A DNA stretch of 47,816 bases. It comes from an uncultured Lentibacter sp. Its GTDB lineage: Bacteria > Pseudomonadota > Alphaproteobacteria > Rhodobacterales > Rhodobacteraceae. Below, in pieces: positions 10,654-19,919 of the stretch (within the stretch, counting starts at the first letter, position 1; each line of letters starts with the position of its first letter). A program made the position numbers and the translations under genes. The notes under the pieces are model-generated. The model saw nothing but the letters and a program-made list of their open reading frames with translations, did no database searches and was not told the origin of the DNA. The DNA is taken from NCBI RefSeq assembly GCF_937123735.1, contig NZ_CAKZKL010000042.1, forward strand, positions 1 to 47,816, in the 5' to 3' direction.

Positions 10654-12449
10654 CCATCCATCTTCAACGCCGAAATAAACGCTTCCTGCGGGATATCCAC
10701 TTTCCCGAACTGGCGCATTTTCTTCTTACCCGCTTTCTGCTTGTCCAGAAGCTTGCGCTTGCGAGAGGCGTCGCCGCCATAGCACTTCGCGGTCACGTCC
10801 TTGCGCATGGCAGACAGCGTTTCGCGGGCAATCACCTTGCCGCCAATCGCCGCCTGGATCGGGATTTTGAACATATGGCGCGGGATCAGGTCTTTGAGCT
10901 TTTCCACCATCGCGCGGCCCCGCGTTTCGGCGCGGTCGCGGTGCACCATCGTGCTCAGCGCGTCCACCGGCTCGTCGTTCACCAGAATGGACATCTTCAC
11001 CAGATGGTCCTGACGGTAGCCCAGCATCTGGTAGTCAAAGCTGGCGTAGCCCTTGGTCACGCTTTTCAGGCGGTCGTAGAAATCAAACACAACTTCGTTG
11101 AGCGGCAGATCATAGACCACCATGGCGCGGCTGCCCGCATAGGTCAGGTCTTCCTGTATCCCGCGGCGGTCCTGGCAGAGCTTGAGCACATCGCCAAGGT
11201 ATTCGTCAGGCACAAGGATCGTCGCCTTGATGCGCGGCTCCTCCAGGTGGTCCACCACAGAAAGGTCCGGCATATCCGCAGGGTTGTGCAGCTCCAGCAT
11301 CGTGCCGTCTTTGAGATAGACATGGTAAATCACGCTCGGCGCTGTGGTGATCAGCTCGATATCATACTCGCGTTCGATCCGGTCGCGGATCACCTCAAGG
11401 TGCAACAGCCCGAGAAAGCCACAACGGAAGCCAAAGCCCAGCGCCGCAGAGGTCTCCATCTCATAGCTGAAGCTCGCATCATTCAGCGCCAGCTTCTCGA
11501 TCGCGTCGCGCAGGTCTTCAAACTCCGCGCTGTCCACAGGGAACAGGCCACAGAACACCACAGGCACAGAGGGCTTGAAGCCCGGCAGCGCCGTGTCAGT
11601 GCCCTTTTTCTCATGGGTGATCGTGTCGCCCACCTTGGTGTCGCGCACCTGCTTGATGCTCGCCGTGAGAAAGCCGATCTCCCCCGGCCCCAGCTCGCTC
11701 ACCGGCTGCATCTCGGGGCGGAACACGCCAATTCGGTCCACATGGTGCTTGGAGCCGTTTTGCATCATCACGATCTGGTCACCCTTCTTGAGCACCCCGT
11801 CCATGATCCGCACAAGCACGATAACGCCCAGATAGCTGTCATACCAGCTGTCCACGAGCATGGCCTTGAGCGGCGCGGCGCGCTCGCCCTTGGGGGCCGG
11901 CAAATGGGTCACAATCGCCTCAAGCGTCTCCTTGATCCCTTCTCCGGTTTTTGCCGAAACCCGAATGGCGCCCGAGGCGTCAATCCCGATCACATCCTCG
12001 ATCTGCTCCGCCACACGGTCACACTCGCTCGCAGGCAAGTCGATCTTGTTGAGCACAGGAACAATCTCGTGATCCGCATCAATCGCCTGATAGACGTTGG
12101 CCAGCGTCTGCGCTTCGACACCCTGCGTGGAATCCACCACAAGCAAAGAGCCTTCAACCGCGCGCATGGAGCGGGAAACCTCATAGGCAAAGTCCACATG
12201 CCCGGGCGTGTCGATGAGGTTGAGCACATAGTCCTGCCCGTCTTGCGCCGTATACTCGATACGCACAGTATTGGCCTTGATGGTAATCCCGCGCTCGCGC
12301 TCAATATCCATCGCATCGAGCATCTGTGCCTTCATATCCCGCGCCGCGACTGTATTCGTCTCCTGAATAAGCCGGTCGGCAAGCGTGGATTTCCCGTGGT
12401 CAATATGCGCCACGATCGAAAAATTGCGGATGTGTTCAAGCTCTGTCAT
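10650..12449 (-). CDS. lepA: Elongation factor 4 (LepA)
   Basis: Ribosome-binding translational GTPase of 599 residues that helps stalled or back-translocated ribosomes. G1 is AHIDHGKST (residues 14-22), the switch and G3 DTPGHVDF, and G4 NKID. Domain II, the EF-G-like domains and the LepA-specific C-terminal domain end in [17 protein letters not shown], as in other LepA proteins. The start ATG at 12449 gives [18 protein letters not shown] and the standard length; the frame open to 12509 adds 20 residues. No strong ribosome site precedes it. Accessory gene pairs abut both ends, but the coding sequence is intact. Confidence 0.98.
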   Translation of the reverse strand: MTELEHIRNFSIVAHIDHGKSTLADRLIQETNTVAARDMKAQMLDAMDIERERGITIKANTVRIEYTAQDGQDYVLNLIDTPGHVDFAYEVSRSMRAVEGSLLVVDSTQGVEAQTLANVYQAIDADHEIVPVLNKIDLPASECDRVAEQIEDVIGIDASGAIRVSAKTGEGIKETLEAIVTHLPAPKGERAAPLKAMLVDSWYDSYLGVIVLVRIMDGVLKKGDQIVMMQNGSKHHVDRIGVFRPEMQPVSELGPGEIGFLTASIKQVRDTKVGDTITHEKKGTDTALPGFKPSVPVVFCGLFPVDSAEFEDLRDAIEKLALNDASFSYEMETSAALGFGFRCGFLGLLHLEVIRDRIEREYDIELITTAPSVIYHVYLKDGTMLELHNPADMPDLSVVDHLEEPRIKATILVPDEYLGDVLKLCQDRRGIQEDLTYAGSRAMVVYDLPLNEVVFDFYDRLKSVTKGYASFDYQMLGYRQDHLVKMSILVNDEPVDALSTMVHRDRAETRGRAMVEKLKDLIPRHMFKIPIQAAIGGKVIARETLSAMRKDVTAKCYGGDASRKRKLLDKQKAGKKKMRQFGKVDIPQEAFISALKMDG

Positions 12450-12481
12450 AGATTGGGATATGATGTGGATTAAGGGTTTGG

Positions 12482-13081
12482 TCAAGGTGGCTTCTGCGCA
12501 GATATCCAAGCATTGCTGCGCGCATAGCCGACCAATTCCAAGACCATTTCCTCAACGTCCAAGATGACCTTCTTGCGGCTCTTGAATGTCCGCACACCAT
12601 GGCGCGACACAATCAGCTTCACAGCCTTGGGGGCCTGCTTTTGCCCTTCGCTGTAATACTCAGGTTCGCTCAGAAAAGCCTCAAGGGTCAACAAGACGTC
12701 TGCTCCACGTCCGGGCCAGATAATGCAGATGCTTGCGTCTTCCACTGGCTGGTTCGTAAATACTTTCGCCAACCACGACAAAGTGGCTTTCGCGCCCTTG
12801 TTGCCCGGCAAAGGGATATCCATCGCCGCCGTCATCCGACATGCACGCAAATCGAGCAATACCTCTGCCGTTAGCTTTTGCTCCCTGAAGTGGTAAAGTG
12901 CTGACATCTTGTAATCATCCGCCAGCATCTGTCGATCCGCCTTCGTGCGCGCCGCATCATCCGCCCGCACACCGGCGATATGTCTCAACTCAACATCCAA
13001 CCCCAAGAAGTGTGTCAGCTTAGAGCACAGGTCTCGCCGCTCCTGTTGCCATCCATAGACAACCTCCGAAAGCCCTTTCAC
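12482..13081 (-). CDS. Unknown protein, second gene of nuclease cassette
   Basis: 199-residue protein with no domain I recognise. It starts with GTG at 13081, and GTGA overlaps the stop of the nuclease-like gene by four bases, so the two are translationally coupled. The N-terminal half is charged ([21 protein letters not shown]) and the middle and C-terminal parts alternate beta-like strands ([35 protein letters not shown]). One alternative is that it and the preceding gene were once one reading frame. It ends 32 bases before the lepA start, so lepA may be transcribed through this cassette. Confidence 0.72.
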   Translation of the reverse strand: MKGLSEVVYGWQQERRDLCSKLTHFLGLDVELRHIAGVRADDAARTKADRQMLADDYKMSALYHFREQKLTAEVLLDLRACRMTAAMDIPLPGNKGAKATLSWLAKVFTNQPVEDASICIIWPGRGADVLLTLEAFLSEPEYYSEGQKQAPKAVKLIVSRHGVRTFKSRKKVILDVEEMVLELVGYARSNAWISAQKPP

Positions 13082-13740
13082 ATTGGCACTAAAGCCCAGC
13101 GCCGTAGAAGCCGCCTCTCCAATGCAGGCCAGACCTCGGGCATGATATCATATGTCGCCACACCCGAGCGCTCATCCCAGAAAAAATCGAGACACTCTTT
13201 CAGCAGCGCCATTTCAATCGCGTCAAGCCCGCCATTGGCGCGCAACATTTCAAGGGTCGTCCTGATATCTGCCCAAGCAAAATGAAACACATCAATGTTC
13301 CGCGTTTTCTTCACATCCAAATGATACGGAGGCGAGTCAGGCGTTCGCGCGAATTCGTTTGAGATTGTAATAACAGTGGTTACGCCCGTTTGCTTGGCCA
13401 GTTCCAGATAGCTATGGATCTGCTCTGAGCGAATAGCGTTCTTCTCTGCTTTCGCCTCGATAAAAGCCGCCCACTCGCTTTTGCCACGCGTGCACACGAT
13501 CAGCCCGTCAGGCCGCACATCCGAAACCAACGAACTCTTGAAGGCAACCTCCATCGCACTTTTGAAACTACAGCTTTTGCCCGCGTTGTAACCACAATTG
13601 CGCAAAAACACTTCTCGCGCGCTGGGCAAAATACCGAGCAATGCCAAGAAAACAGACAGTAGTTTTCGCTCAGGCTGTTTGAAATTCGGTATGAGTTGCG
13701 GCGTATTGGGCGTGTTCGCAAAAGGTTCCAGATACTTCAT
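13078..13740 (-). CDS. PD-(D/E)XK nuclease-like protein
   Basis: 220-residue protein with the signature of the PD-(D/E)XK nuclease fold: D78 in VRPDGLIV, E95-A-K97 in AFIEAKAEKN, and Q107 in SEQIHSYLELAK, followed by a strand TTVITISNEF. The order D, ExK, QxxxY is typical of restriction-type and DNA-repair enzymes of this fold. The ATG at 13740 follows AGGA; the frame extends to 13800 without a better ribosome site. Base composition (47-58 percent GC in counted stretches) is lower than in neighbours. With the coupled unknown gene it makes a compact two-gene module upstream of lepA. A defence role is an inference. Confidence 0.75.
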   Translation of the reverse strand: MKYLEPFANTPNTPQLIPNFKQPERKLLSVFLALLGILPSAREVFLRNCGYNAGKSCSFKSAMEVAFKSSLVSDVRPDGLIVCTRGKSEWAAFIEAKAEKNAIRSEQIHSYLELAKQTGVTTVITISNEFARTPDSPPYHLDVKKTRNIDVFHFAWADIRTTLEMLRANGGLDAIEMALLKECLDFFWDERSGVATYDIMPEVWPALERRLLRRWALVPM

Positions 13741-13894
13741 GGGCAAATTCCTGCTACTTGATACACCAAAAGAGTGCTCTACCGCGCGCCAAAGCGTCAA
13801 CCTTTAGGTGTTCAGATAGCCGGTGCCCTTTCCATCCTCTAACCCCTTCTTCTCTCCCCAAATATCCCTAGGGTGCATTGGGCGTCAGCCCATG

Positions 13895-13914
13895 AAGGGG
13901 CGCAAGCGCCCCTT
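13895..13914. repeat. AAGGGGCGC / GCGCCCCTT hairpin
   Basis: Perfect 9-base inverted repeat with a two-base centre, followed by TTCC on the plus strand. The arms are nearly the same as the katG terminator stem at 6983-7014 but no gene points into it from either side: both neighbours point away. It is therefore more likely a dispersed palindrome than a terminator. Confidence 0.5.
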
Positions 13915-13965
13915 TCCTCCGTCAGCCACACAGCGCACCCCTGCGCCGAGGCCCGCAGGGCCGAG

Positions 13966-14004
13966 GCGCCACCGGGCGATTTGGCGCAGCCAAAGCGCAA
14001 CCCT
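13966..14004. repeat. GCGATTTGGC palindromic repeat, copy A
   Basis: GCGCCACCGG followed by a hairpin GCG-A-TTTGGC, loop GCA, GCCAAA-G-CGC, then AACC. The copy at 25704-25740 has the same layout with TTTAGC/GCTAAA, so a G-C pair has become A-T on both arms. This compensatory change indicates that the hairpin itself is conserved. Confidence 0.6.
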
Positions 14005-14085
14005 CTTGGCATCTCCCATTGAAACCCCTGTCAAAAGCCGTCATGTTGATATCGTAAATCTCACCGCCCGCCGAGACCCGTCCTG

Positions 14086-14433
14086 ATGAACAAGTTACTC
14101 CCCTTTTTGGCCCTGACAACTCTCGTCTCATGCGGCAGCAACGGCTATAAATCCGCGCCACGCTACACCGCCGCCATTCCGGCAGCCACATCAGGGCCGA
14201 TCTCGCGCGCCTGCCTCGTCTCCGACAGAAAGGCCCGTTCGCGTCAGCTCTGCGGATGTATCCAGGCTGTCGCCGATATGACCCTCTCAAAGCCCGACCA
14301 ATCCTTGGCAGCGTCCTTTTACGGCAACCCCCAAAAAGCCCAGGACATCCGCCAGTCCAGCGCAGCAGGCCATGAGCGGTTCTGGGCCAAATACAGTGAA
14401 TACGCCGACACGGCCGAGCAAATATGCGGCTAA
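14086..14433 (+). CDS. Small putative lipoprotein
   Basis: 115-residue exported protein. The N-terminus MNKLLPFLALTTLVSC is a lipoprotein signal with lipobox LVSC, so C16 would be lipidated after cleavage. The mature part has three further cysteines (ACLV, LCGC) and a conserved-looking helix (LCGCIQAVADMTLSKPDQ). Related proteins are common in Rhodobacteraceae and sometimes carry the label arginine transporter, for which nothing in this sequence gives support. It stands alone, ending 12 bases from the convergent HisD-family gene. Confidence 0.82.
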   Translation: MNKLLPFLALTTLVSCGSNGYKSAPRYTAAIPAATSGPISRACLVSDRKARSRQLCGCIQAVADMTLSKPDQSLAASFYGNPQKAQDIRQSSAAGHERFWAKYSEYADTAEQICG

Positions 14434-14445
14434 TTTGTGGCGAGA

Positions 14446-15759
14446 TCACCCCGCCGCCAGCCGCGGTTTTTGGGATGTCGCAGGCCGGTGCGCCTCCAGG
14501 CGGATCTCCGCGGCGCGGGCATGACCGACCATTCCTTCGTGGCGCGAGATATTCGCGCTGACCCGCGCCAGATCGGGCAGACCCGCCGCGCTCACCCGCT
14601 GCCAGGTCACGGTTTTTAGAAACTTATGCACGCAAAGCCCGCCCGTGTAGCGCGCGGCCCCCGATGTCGGCAGGGTGTGGTTGGGCCCCGCCGCCTTATC
14701 ACCAAAACTCACCGTTGTCTCCGCACCAAGAAAAAGCGAGCCATACGAGCGCAGCGTGGCGCGCCACCACCCCAGGTCTTGCGCCTGCACATGAAGGTGC
14801 TCCGGGCCATAGGCATTTGCCACCTCGGCCATCTCCGCGCGCGTGTCACATAAAATCACCTCGCCCAAGTCCCGCCAGGCCGCTTCGGCGGCATGCCGGT
14901 TGTCTTGGGGGAGCTGCGCAGCCAACTCCGGCACAAGCCTCATAACCTCCCGCGCCAAGGCCTCGCTGTCGCTCACCAGCCACACGGGCGAGTTGTGCCC
15001 ATGTTCTGCCTGCGAAACAAGATCCCATGCCACGCGGAGAGCCTGCGCCCCCGCATCGGCAATCACCATACTGTCGGTTGGCCCCGCGAACATATCAATC
15101 CCCACCGGCCCAAACATCTGCCGTTTGGCCTCGGCCACAAAAGCATTGCCCGGCCCGATCAAGATATCCGCAGGCTGAGCGCCAAACAGCCCCCCGGCCA
15201 TGGCGGCAATCCCCTGCACACCGCCCAGCGCCAGAATATGGTCTGCCCCCGCCAGCTGCATGGCATAAAGGATCGCAGGGTGAATGCCCTGTCCGGGCTT
15301 GGGCGGAGAACAGGCCGTGATATGGCCTACCCCTGCCACCTTCGCGGTGGTGATGGTCATCAAGGCGCTGGCAATATGCGCATAGCGCCCGCCCGGCACA
15401 TAGGCCCCCGCCGCATGAAGCGGAATCAGCTTCTGCCCCGCAAAAAGCCCGGGGCGCAGCTCCACTTCCATCTCGCTCACCGTCGCCAGCTGCGCCTCGG
15501 CAAACCGGCGGATGTTGTCATGCGCCCAGGCAATGTCGTCTTTCAGCTCCTGCGGCACAACGCGCACAGCCTCGGCCACAGCCGCCTCGCTCACCACGAT
15601 GTCGCCGTCCCAGCCGTCCAGCCGCTTGGCATAATCGCGCGCCGCCGCCTCGCCACCCGCCTTGATCCGCGCCAGCATCACCTTCACGGTGTCGGTCACA
15701 TCCGCCGTCGCACGGGCCTCAAGCTCCTTGTCCGCAGTTTTCAAATAGTGAATGGCCAT
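14446..15759 (-). CDS. hisD: Histidinol dehydrogenase family protein (HpsN-like)
   Basis: NAD-dependent alcohol dehydrogenase of the HisD family, 437 residues. Family features include GPGNAFVAEAK, the SQAEHGHNSPV segment with the catalytic-site Gln and His, YGPEHLHV, and LPTSGAARYTGGL. The C-terminus reads VHKFLKTVTWQRVS, which is closer to HpsN-type sulfopropanediol 3-dehydrogenases of roseobacters than to biosynthetic HisD. The gene is not with other his genes. It could be the only HisD or a catabolic paralogue. The start ATG at 15759 follows ACAGGAG; an ATG at 15777 lies upstream of that ribosome site and is unlikely. Confidence 0.88.
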   Translation of the reverse strand: MAIHYLKTADKELEARATADVTDTVKVMLARIKAGGEAAARDYAKRLDGWDGDIVVSEAAVAEAVRVVPQELKDDIAWAHDNIRRFAEAQLATVSEMEVELRPGLFAGQKLIPLHAAGAYVPGGRYAHIASALMTITTAKVAGVGHITACSPPKPGQGIHPAILYAMQLAGADHILALGGVQGIAAMAGGLFGAQPADILIGPGNAFVAEAKRQMFGPVGIDMFAGPTDSMVIADAGAQALRVAWDLVSQAEHGHNSPVWLVSDSEALAREVMRLVPELAAQLPQDNRHAAEAAWRDLGEVILCDTRAEMAEVANAYGPEHLHVQAQDLGWWRATLRSYGSLFLGAETTVSFGDKAAGPNHTLPTSGAARYTGGLCVHKFLKTVTWQRVSAAGLPDLARVSANISRHEGMVGHARAAEIRLEAHRPATSQKPRLAAG

Positions 15760-15898
15760 GGCGCGCGCTCCTGTCATGCTTGCCCCAGTTCAGCGGGCGC
15801 GCGCGCCTGAAATCAAGCACCCTCACAGATCAAAGGCCCGCCGGACAGGCTATTTTTCGTGCCGCCAAAAGGCTTGTTCGATCTTTCTGAAACCGCCC

Positions 15899-16873
15899 CT
15901 AACCGCCGAGCGTCTCAAGCGCTGCCGCGGCGGCCGCCGAAGGCGTGATCTCGCCTGCCTCGACCTGCCCTGCCAGTGCATCCATCACAAGGCGCATCTC
16001 GCCGGTCTGCAACCGCGCCAGCAAGCCCTGGCGCACATCTTCTGCAAACCAGTGCCGGGCTTGGCGCGCCCGCGTGTTCTCAAAATGTCCGTTCGCGCGC
16101 CGCCAGTCCGTGAGCGCGCACATCGCCTCCCAGGCCTCAGCCAACCCCAGCTCTTCCACAGCCGAAACCGTCATCGCTTTCGGAAAGCCTTCAGGGTCCT
16201 GCGCGCGCTTCCTCAGCAAGCGCAAAGCGCCCGCATAATCCGCACAGGTGCGCGTTGCGGCAGGCTTCAAATCCCCATCCGCCTTGTTGATCAGGATGAT
16301 ATCGGCCATCTCCATGATGCCGCGCTTCACACCCTGCAGCTCGTCGCCACCCGCAGGAGCAAGCAGCAGGATAAAGAGGTCCGACATCTCGGCAACAACG
16401 GTCTCGGACTGCCCCACACCCACGGTCTCGATCAGGATCACATCAAAGCCCGCCGCCTCACAGAGCGCCACTGCCTCCCGCGTGCGCCGCGCCACACCGC
16501 CAAGCTGCGTCTGGCTGGGCGAAGGGCGGATAAAGGCGCGCGGCTCACGGCTCAGATGCTCCATGCGCGTCTTGTCACCCAGAATAGAGCCGCCAGAGCG
16601 CGCCGAACTGGGGTCAACCGCCAGCACAGCCACCCGCAGCCCTGCTTTCACAAGCATGAGGCCGAAGCTCTCGATAAAGGTCGATTTTCCCACACCCGGC
16701 GTGCCCGACAGGCCAATGCGCAGGGCTTGCCGCCCGGCCCCCTTCAAGCGCTCCAGAAGGTCGCGCGCTTGGGTGCGGTGGTCCGCGCGGCCGCTCTCCA
16801 CAAGCGTGATCGCCCGCGCAAGCGCGCGCCTGTCCCCGTCCAGAATTCTCAAGGCAACTGCTTCAATATCCAT
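15899..16873 (-). CDS. meaB: Methylmalonyl-CoA mutase-associated GTPase MeaB
   Basis: G3E-family GTPase of 324 residues that guards and reactivates the B12-dependent methylmalonyl-CoA mutase. P-loop GTPGVGKST, the Mg-binding VDPSSARSGGSILGDKTRM segment, switch ETVGVGQSE, and the NKAD base-specificity motif are all present, followed by the helical C-terminal dimer region. The start ATG at 16873 gives MDIEAVALRIL and the normal length of about 325. It is divergent from hrpB with 61 bases between starts, so promoters must be very short or overlap. The mutase genes are not in the window. Older names for the family include ArgK. Confidence 0.94.
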   Translation of the reverse strand: MDIEAVALRILDGDRRALARAITLVESGRADHRTQARDLLERLKGAGRQALRIGLSGTPGVGKSTFIESFGLMLVKAGLRVAVLAVDPSSARSGGSILGDKTRMEHLSREPRAFIRPSPSQTQLGGVARRTREAVALCEAAGFDVILIETVGVGQSETVVAEMSDLFILLLAPAGGDELQGVKRGIMEMADIILINKADGDLKPAATRTCADYAGALRLLRKRAQDPEGFPKAMTVSAVEELGLAEAWEAMCALTDWRRANGHFENTRARQARHWFAEDVRQGLLARLQTGEMRLVMDALAGQVEAGEITPSAAAAAALETLGG

Positions 16874-16934
16874 GCGCCCAGATATGCCCTCTTTGCCGCT
16901 TGATTGTCCAGCCCGCGCCATGCTCCATAGGACC

Positions 16935-19358
16935 ATGTCCAAATTGCCCATCCACGAGGCGCTGCCCGCGCTGCTCTGCGCTTTTGAAAATGGTCCCCGC
17001 GCCGTGCTGCAAGCGCCCCCGGGTGCCGGCAAAACCACGGTTGTGCCCCTCGCTCTGATGCAGTCGGGCCTTATTAAGGGTCGCATCCTCATGCTGGAGC
17101 CGCGCCGCCTCGCCGCGCGCTCCGCCGCCGAGTTTATGGCCAGCACGCTGGGCGAAGAGGTCGGCACAACCGTGGGCTACCGCATCCGCGGCGAGAGCCG
17201 CACAAGCCAGCACACCCGCGTCGAGGTTGTCACCGAAGGTATCCTCACCCGCATGTTGCAATCTGATCCCGAGCTTGCAGGGGTCGGCATGGTGATCTTT
17301 GATGAATTCCACGAGCGCTCGCTCAACGCCGATCTGGGCCTCGCCCTCTGCCTTGAGGTCAGTGAGGCCCTGCGCGATGACCTCAAACTCCTCGTTATGT
17401 CCGCCACGCTCGATGCCGCCCCCGTCGCAGCCCTCATGGGCGACGCCCCCGTGGTCACCTCCCAAGGCCGCAGCTTCCCTGTGCAGACCCGCTGGCTTGA
17501 GCGCCCCCTGCCCAAAGGCGCGCGCATTGCCGAAGCCATGGCCGAGCAAGTCCTCACAGTGCTCCCCGAAACCTCAGGGGGCCTCCTCGCCTTCCTCCCC
17601 GGCGAGGGCGAAATCCGCCGCGCCGCCGCACTACTGGACAAGTGCCTGCCCGATGGCGTCCGCGTGCATATGCTTTTCGGCGCGCTGCCGTTCAAAGAGC
17701 AGCAAGCCGCCATCCGCCCCGCCACCACGGGCCGCAAGGTGGTGCTGGCCACCTCCATCGCCGAAACCTCGCTCACCATCGAAGATGTCCGCGTGGTGCT
17801 CGATGCGGGCCTCGCGCGGCGCGCGCGCTACGATGCAGGCTCTGGCCTCTCGCGGCTGGTCACAGAAAAAGCCTCCCGCGCCGAGGCCACCCAACGGCAA
17901 GGCCGCGCAGGCCGTGTCGCACCGGGCATCTGCTACCGCCTCTGGACACGCGGCGAAGAAGGCGCTTTGCCCGCCTTCGCCCCCGCCGAAATCGAGGTGG
18001 CCGATCTTGCCCCCTTCGCGCTGGAGCTGGCCCTCTGGGGCAGCGCCGATCTGCCCCTGCTCACAGCCCCGCCCGAAGGCACGCTGGCCGAGGCGCAGAG
18101 CCTCCTGCAAGCGCTTGGCGCGCTCGATGACGCGAAGCACATCACAGCCCACGGCCGCGCGCTCGCCGCCCTGCCGGTGCACCCGCGTCTCGGCCATATG
18201 CTCGCGCTCGCAGGCAAGGATGCAGCAGGGCTGGCCGCCCTTCTCTCCGAGCGGGACATCCTCAAATCTGCCCCCGCCGATCTCTCCCTGCGCCTCAAAG
18301 CGCTCGATAGCCCCCGCGCCGTGCCGCAGCAAGTGAACCACGCCGCGCTGGCGCAGGTGCGCCAAGAGGCCAAGCGCCTCGCCCGGGTCGCGCCCGCGAG
18401 CGCCCGCGCGCTTACGCCGCCGCAAATGGCCGCGCTCGCCTATCCTGATCGTATCGCGTTGCGCCGCGCGGGCGATGCCCCGCGCTACCTCACATCCGGC
18501 GGCAAAGGCACCTATCTCGCCGAGGATGACCCCCTCGCCGCCGCCCGCCTCCTCGTGATCACCGATACTGACGGCCACCCGCGCGAAGCCCGCATCCGCG
18601 CCGCCTTGCAGATCAGCGAGGCCGAGCTGCGCGAGACATTCGCCCGCGAGATCACATGGCAGAAAAGCTGCCACTGGTCGCGCCGCGAGCGCCGTGTGCT
18701 GGCCAGCGAGGAAGAGCGCTTCGGCCAGATCGCCCTGCAAAGCCGCCTCTGGAAAGACGCGCCCGAAGAGGCCCTCGCCGCCGCCATGTGCGAAGGCATC
18801 CGCGAGCTGGGTCTCAAACCCTCGCCCGCCGCCGAGCGTCTGCGCGCCCGCGTGGCCCTTCTGGCCGCCGCGGGCCACGCCATGCCCGATATGTCCGATG
18901 ACGCGTTGCTGGCAACGCTGGAAAGCTGGCTCGCGCCCTACCTCACAGGCGTCAAAACCAGCGCACATTGGAAGGCGTTTGACATCCACGCCCCCTTGCA
19001 AGCGCTGCTGTCTTACGAGCAGACACAGCTGCTTGCACAGCACGCGCCCGCGCATTTCACCACGCCTCTGGGCCGCAAAATCCCGATTGATTACGCAGGC
19101 GAGCACCCCGAAATCTCCCTGCGCCTTCAAGAAATGTTCGGCCAGCGCTCGCACCCGCAAGTGGCAGGCAAGCCTTTGCGCGTCACGCTTCTGTCGCCCG
19201 CCCAGCGCCCGGTGCAAACGACGCTCAATATACCCGCCTTCTGGGACACGTCCTATGCAGACGTGCGCAAGGATATGCGCGGTCGCTACCCCCGCCACCC
19301 ATGGCCCGAAGACCCCCGCGAAGCCGATCCGACCCTGCGCAGCAAGCGCCGCTCTTAA
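16935..19358 (+). CDS. hrpB: ATP-dependent helicase HrpB
   Basis: DExH-box helicase of 807 residues, the usual length of HrpB. Walker A APPGAGKTT lies near residues 27-35, motif II is DEFH (123-126), motif III MSAT, and motif VI QRQGRAGR. The C-terminal HrpB domain ends around WDTSYADVRKDMRGRYPRHPWPEDP, a stretch typical of the family. The start ATG at 16935 follows TAGGA; the frame is open far upstream but that part overlaps meaB on the other strand. Its cellular role is poorly known; it is expected to unwind RNA or RNA-protein complexes. Confidence 0.95.
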   Translation: MSKLPIHEALPALLCAFENGPRAVLQAPPGAGKTTVVPLALMQSGLIKGRILMLEPRRLAARSAAEFMASTLGEEVGTTVGYRIRGESRTSQHTRVEVVTEGILTRMLQSDPELAGVGMVIFDEFHERSLNADLGLALCLEVSEALRDDLKLLVMSATLDAAPVAALMGDAPVVTSQGRSFPVQTRWLERPLPKGARIAEAMAEQVLTVLPETSGGLLAFLPGEGEIRRAAALLDKCLPDGVRVHMLFGALPFKEQQAAIRPATTGRKVVLATSIAETSLTIEDVRVVLDAGLARRARYDAGSGLSRLVTEKASRAEATQRQGRAGRVAPGICYRLWTRGEEGALPAFAPAEIEVADLAPFALELALWGSADLPLLTAPPEGTLAEAQSLLQALGALDDAKHITAHGRALAALPVHPRLGHMLALAGKDAAGLAALLSERDILKSAPADLSLRLKALDSPRAVPQQVNHAALAQVRQEAKRLARVAPASARALTPPQMAALAYPDRIALRRAGDAPRYLTSGGKGTYLAEDDPLAAARLLVITDTDGHPREARIRAALQISEAELRETFAREITWQKSCHWSRRERRVLASEEERFGQIALQSRLWKDAPEEALAAAMCEGIRELGLKPSPAAERLRARVALLAAAGHAMPDMSDDALLATLESWLAPYLTGVKTSAHWKAFDIHAPLQALLSYEQTQLLAQHAPAHFTTPLGRKIPIDYAGEHPEISLRLQEMFGQRSHPQVAGKPLRVTLLSPAQRPVQTTLNIPAFWDTSYADVRKDMRGRYPRHPWPEDPREADPTLRSKRRS

Positions 19359-19449
19359 CCGCCGATATGCCCCTCTTTTGCAATTTTCAAACAGATCGGC
19401 TATGGTGGCGTTAATCAAAAATAAATTTGCGGCAGATAGTCAGTAAACC

Positions 19450-19911
19450 ATGACCGATACCTTCAAGAAAGCTTGGGAAGAGCTCCTAAGCCCGTTTTTG
19501 CGCCGCCCCAAGCGGCTGCAAGTGGCCGCGCTCTGCTACAAGCAGGGCTCTGGCAACGGGGAAAAGAAGATCCTTCTCATCACCTCGCGCGATACAGGCC
19601 GCTGGATCATCCCCAAGGGCTGGCCGATTGATGGCAAAAACGCCCCCGAAGCCGCTTTGCAAGAAGCCTGGGAAGAGGCTGGCGTGCGCAAAGGCACAGC
19701 CGGCAAGTTGCTCGGTCACTACGACTACGACAAAGAGCTCAAAAGCGGCCTGCCCGTGGCTGTGCAAACACTTGTCTTCCCCGTGAAGGTCAGCGAAATG
19801 CGCGATGACTACCCCGAGGCCTCCGAGCGCAGCCGCAAATGGGTCTCTCCAGATGAGGCCGCGAACATGGTCTGCGAACCCCAACTTCAGGACATCCTCC
19901 GCAATTTGTAA
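19450..19911 (+). CDS. Nudix hydrolase, DIPP-like
   Basis: 153-residue hydrolase of nucleoside-diphosphate-X type compounds. The Nudix box runs from G57 to V79 (GWPIDGKNAPEAAL, then QEAWEEAGV). It departs from the consensus GX5EX7REUXEEXGU: K63 replaces Glu and Q71 replaces Arg, while the metal-binding E72, E75 and E76 are kept. The PKGWP context is like diphosphoinositol-polyphosphate phosphohydrolase-type members common in alphaproteobacteria. The gene lies between hrpB and pit on the same strand; the 81-base gap to pit has its own likely promoter. Confidence 0.9.
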   Translation: MTDTFKKAWEELLSPFLRRPKRLQVAALCYKQGSGNGEKKILLITSRDTGRWIIPKGWPIDGKNAPEAALQEAWEEAGVRKGTAGKLLGHYDYDKELKSGLPVAVQTLVFPVKVSEMRDDYPEASERSRKWVSPDEAANMVCEPQLQDILRNL

Positions 19912-19919
19912 CAGTTTTG

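Larger units (their letters stand above)
13741..14085. other. 345-base intergenic region rich in palindromes
   Basis: No gene seen. It holds a weak AAATATCC-type element (13845-13870), a TGGGC/GCCCA hairpin (13879-13892), a strong 9-base hairpin (13895-13914), the GCGATTTGGC palindromic repeat (13966-14004), and the promoter and start region of the lipoprotein gene at 14086. The region before 13800 is the likely promoter of the nuclease cassette on the minus strand. Confidence 0.6.

Noticed and set aside
10875..12473. Open frame of 532 codons on the plus strand opposite lepA
   Set aside because: Mirror of the highly conserved lepA gene in GC-rich DNA; its product is rich in His, Arg and Leu with no domain pattern and no ribosome site.
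12482..13740. One frameshifted gene in place of two
   Set aside because: The GTGA overlap is a normal coupling signal and both parts have complete-looking ends; a sequencing error cannot be fully excluded.
16248..16934. Long N-terminal extension of hrpB
   Set aside because: It overlaps meaB on the other strand; the HrpB fold starts at 16935.
17631..19418. Open frame of 595 codons opposite hrpB
   Set aside because: Shadow of hrpB codon usage; Gly/Ala/Arg-rich product with no recognisable motif.
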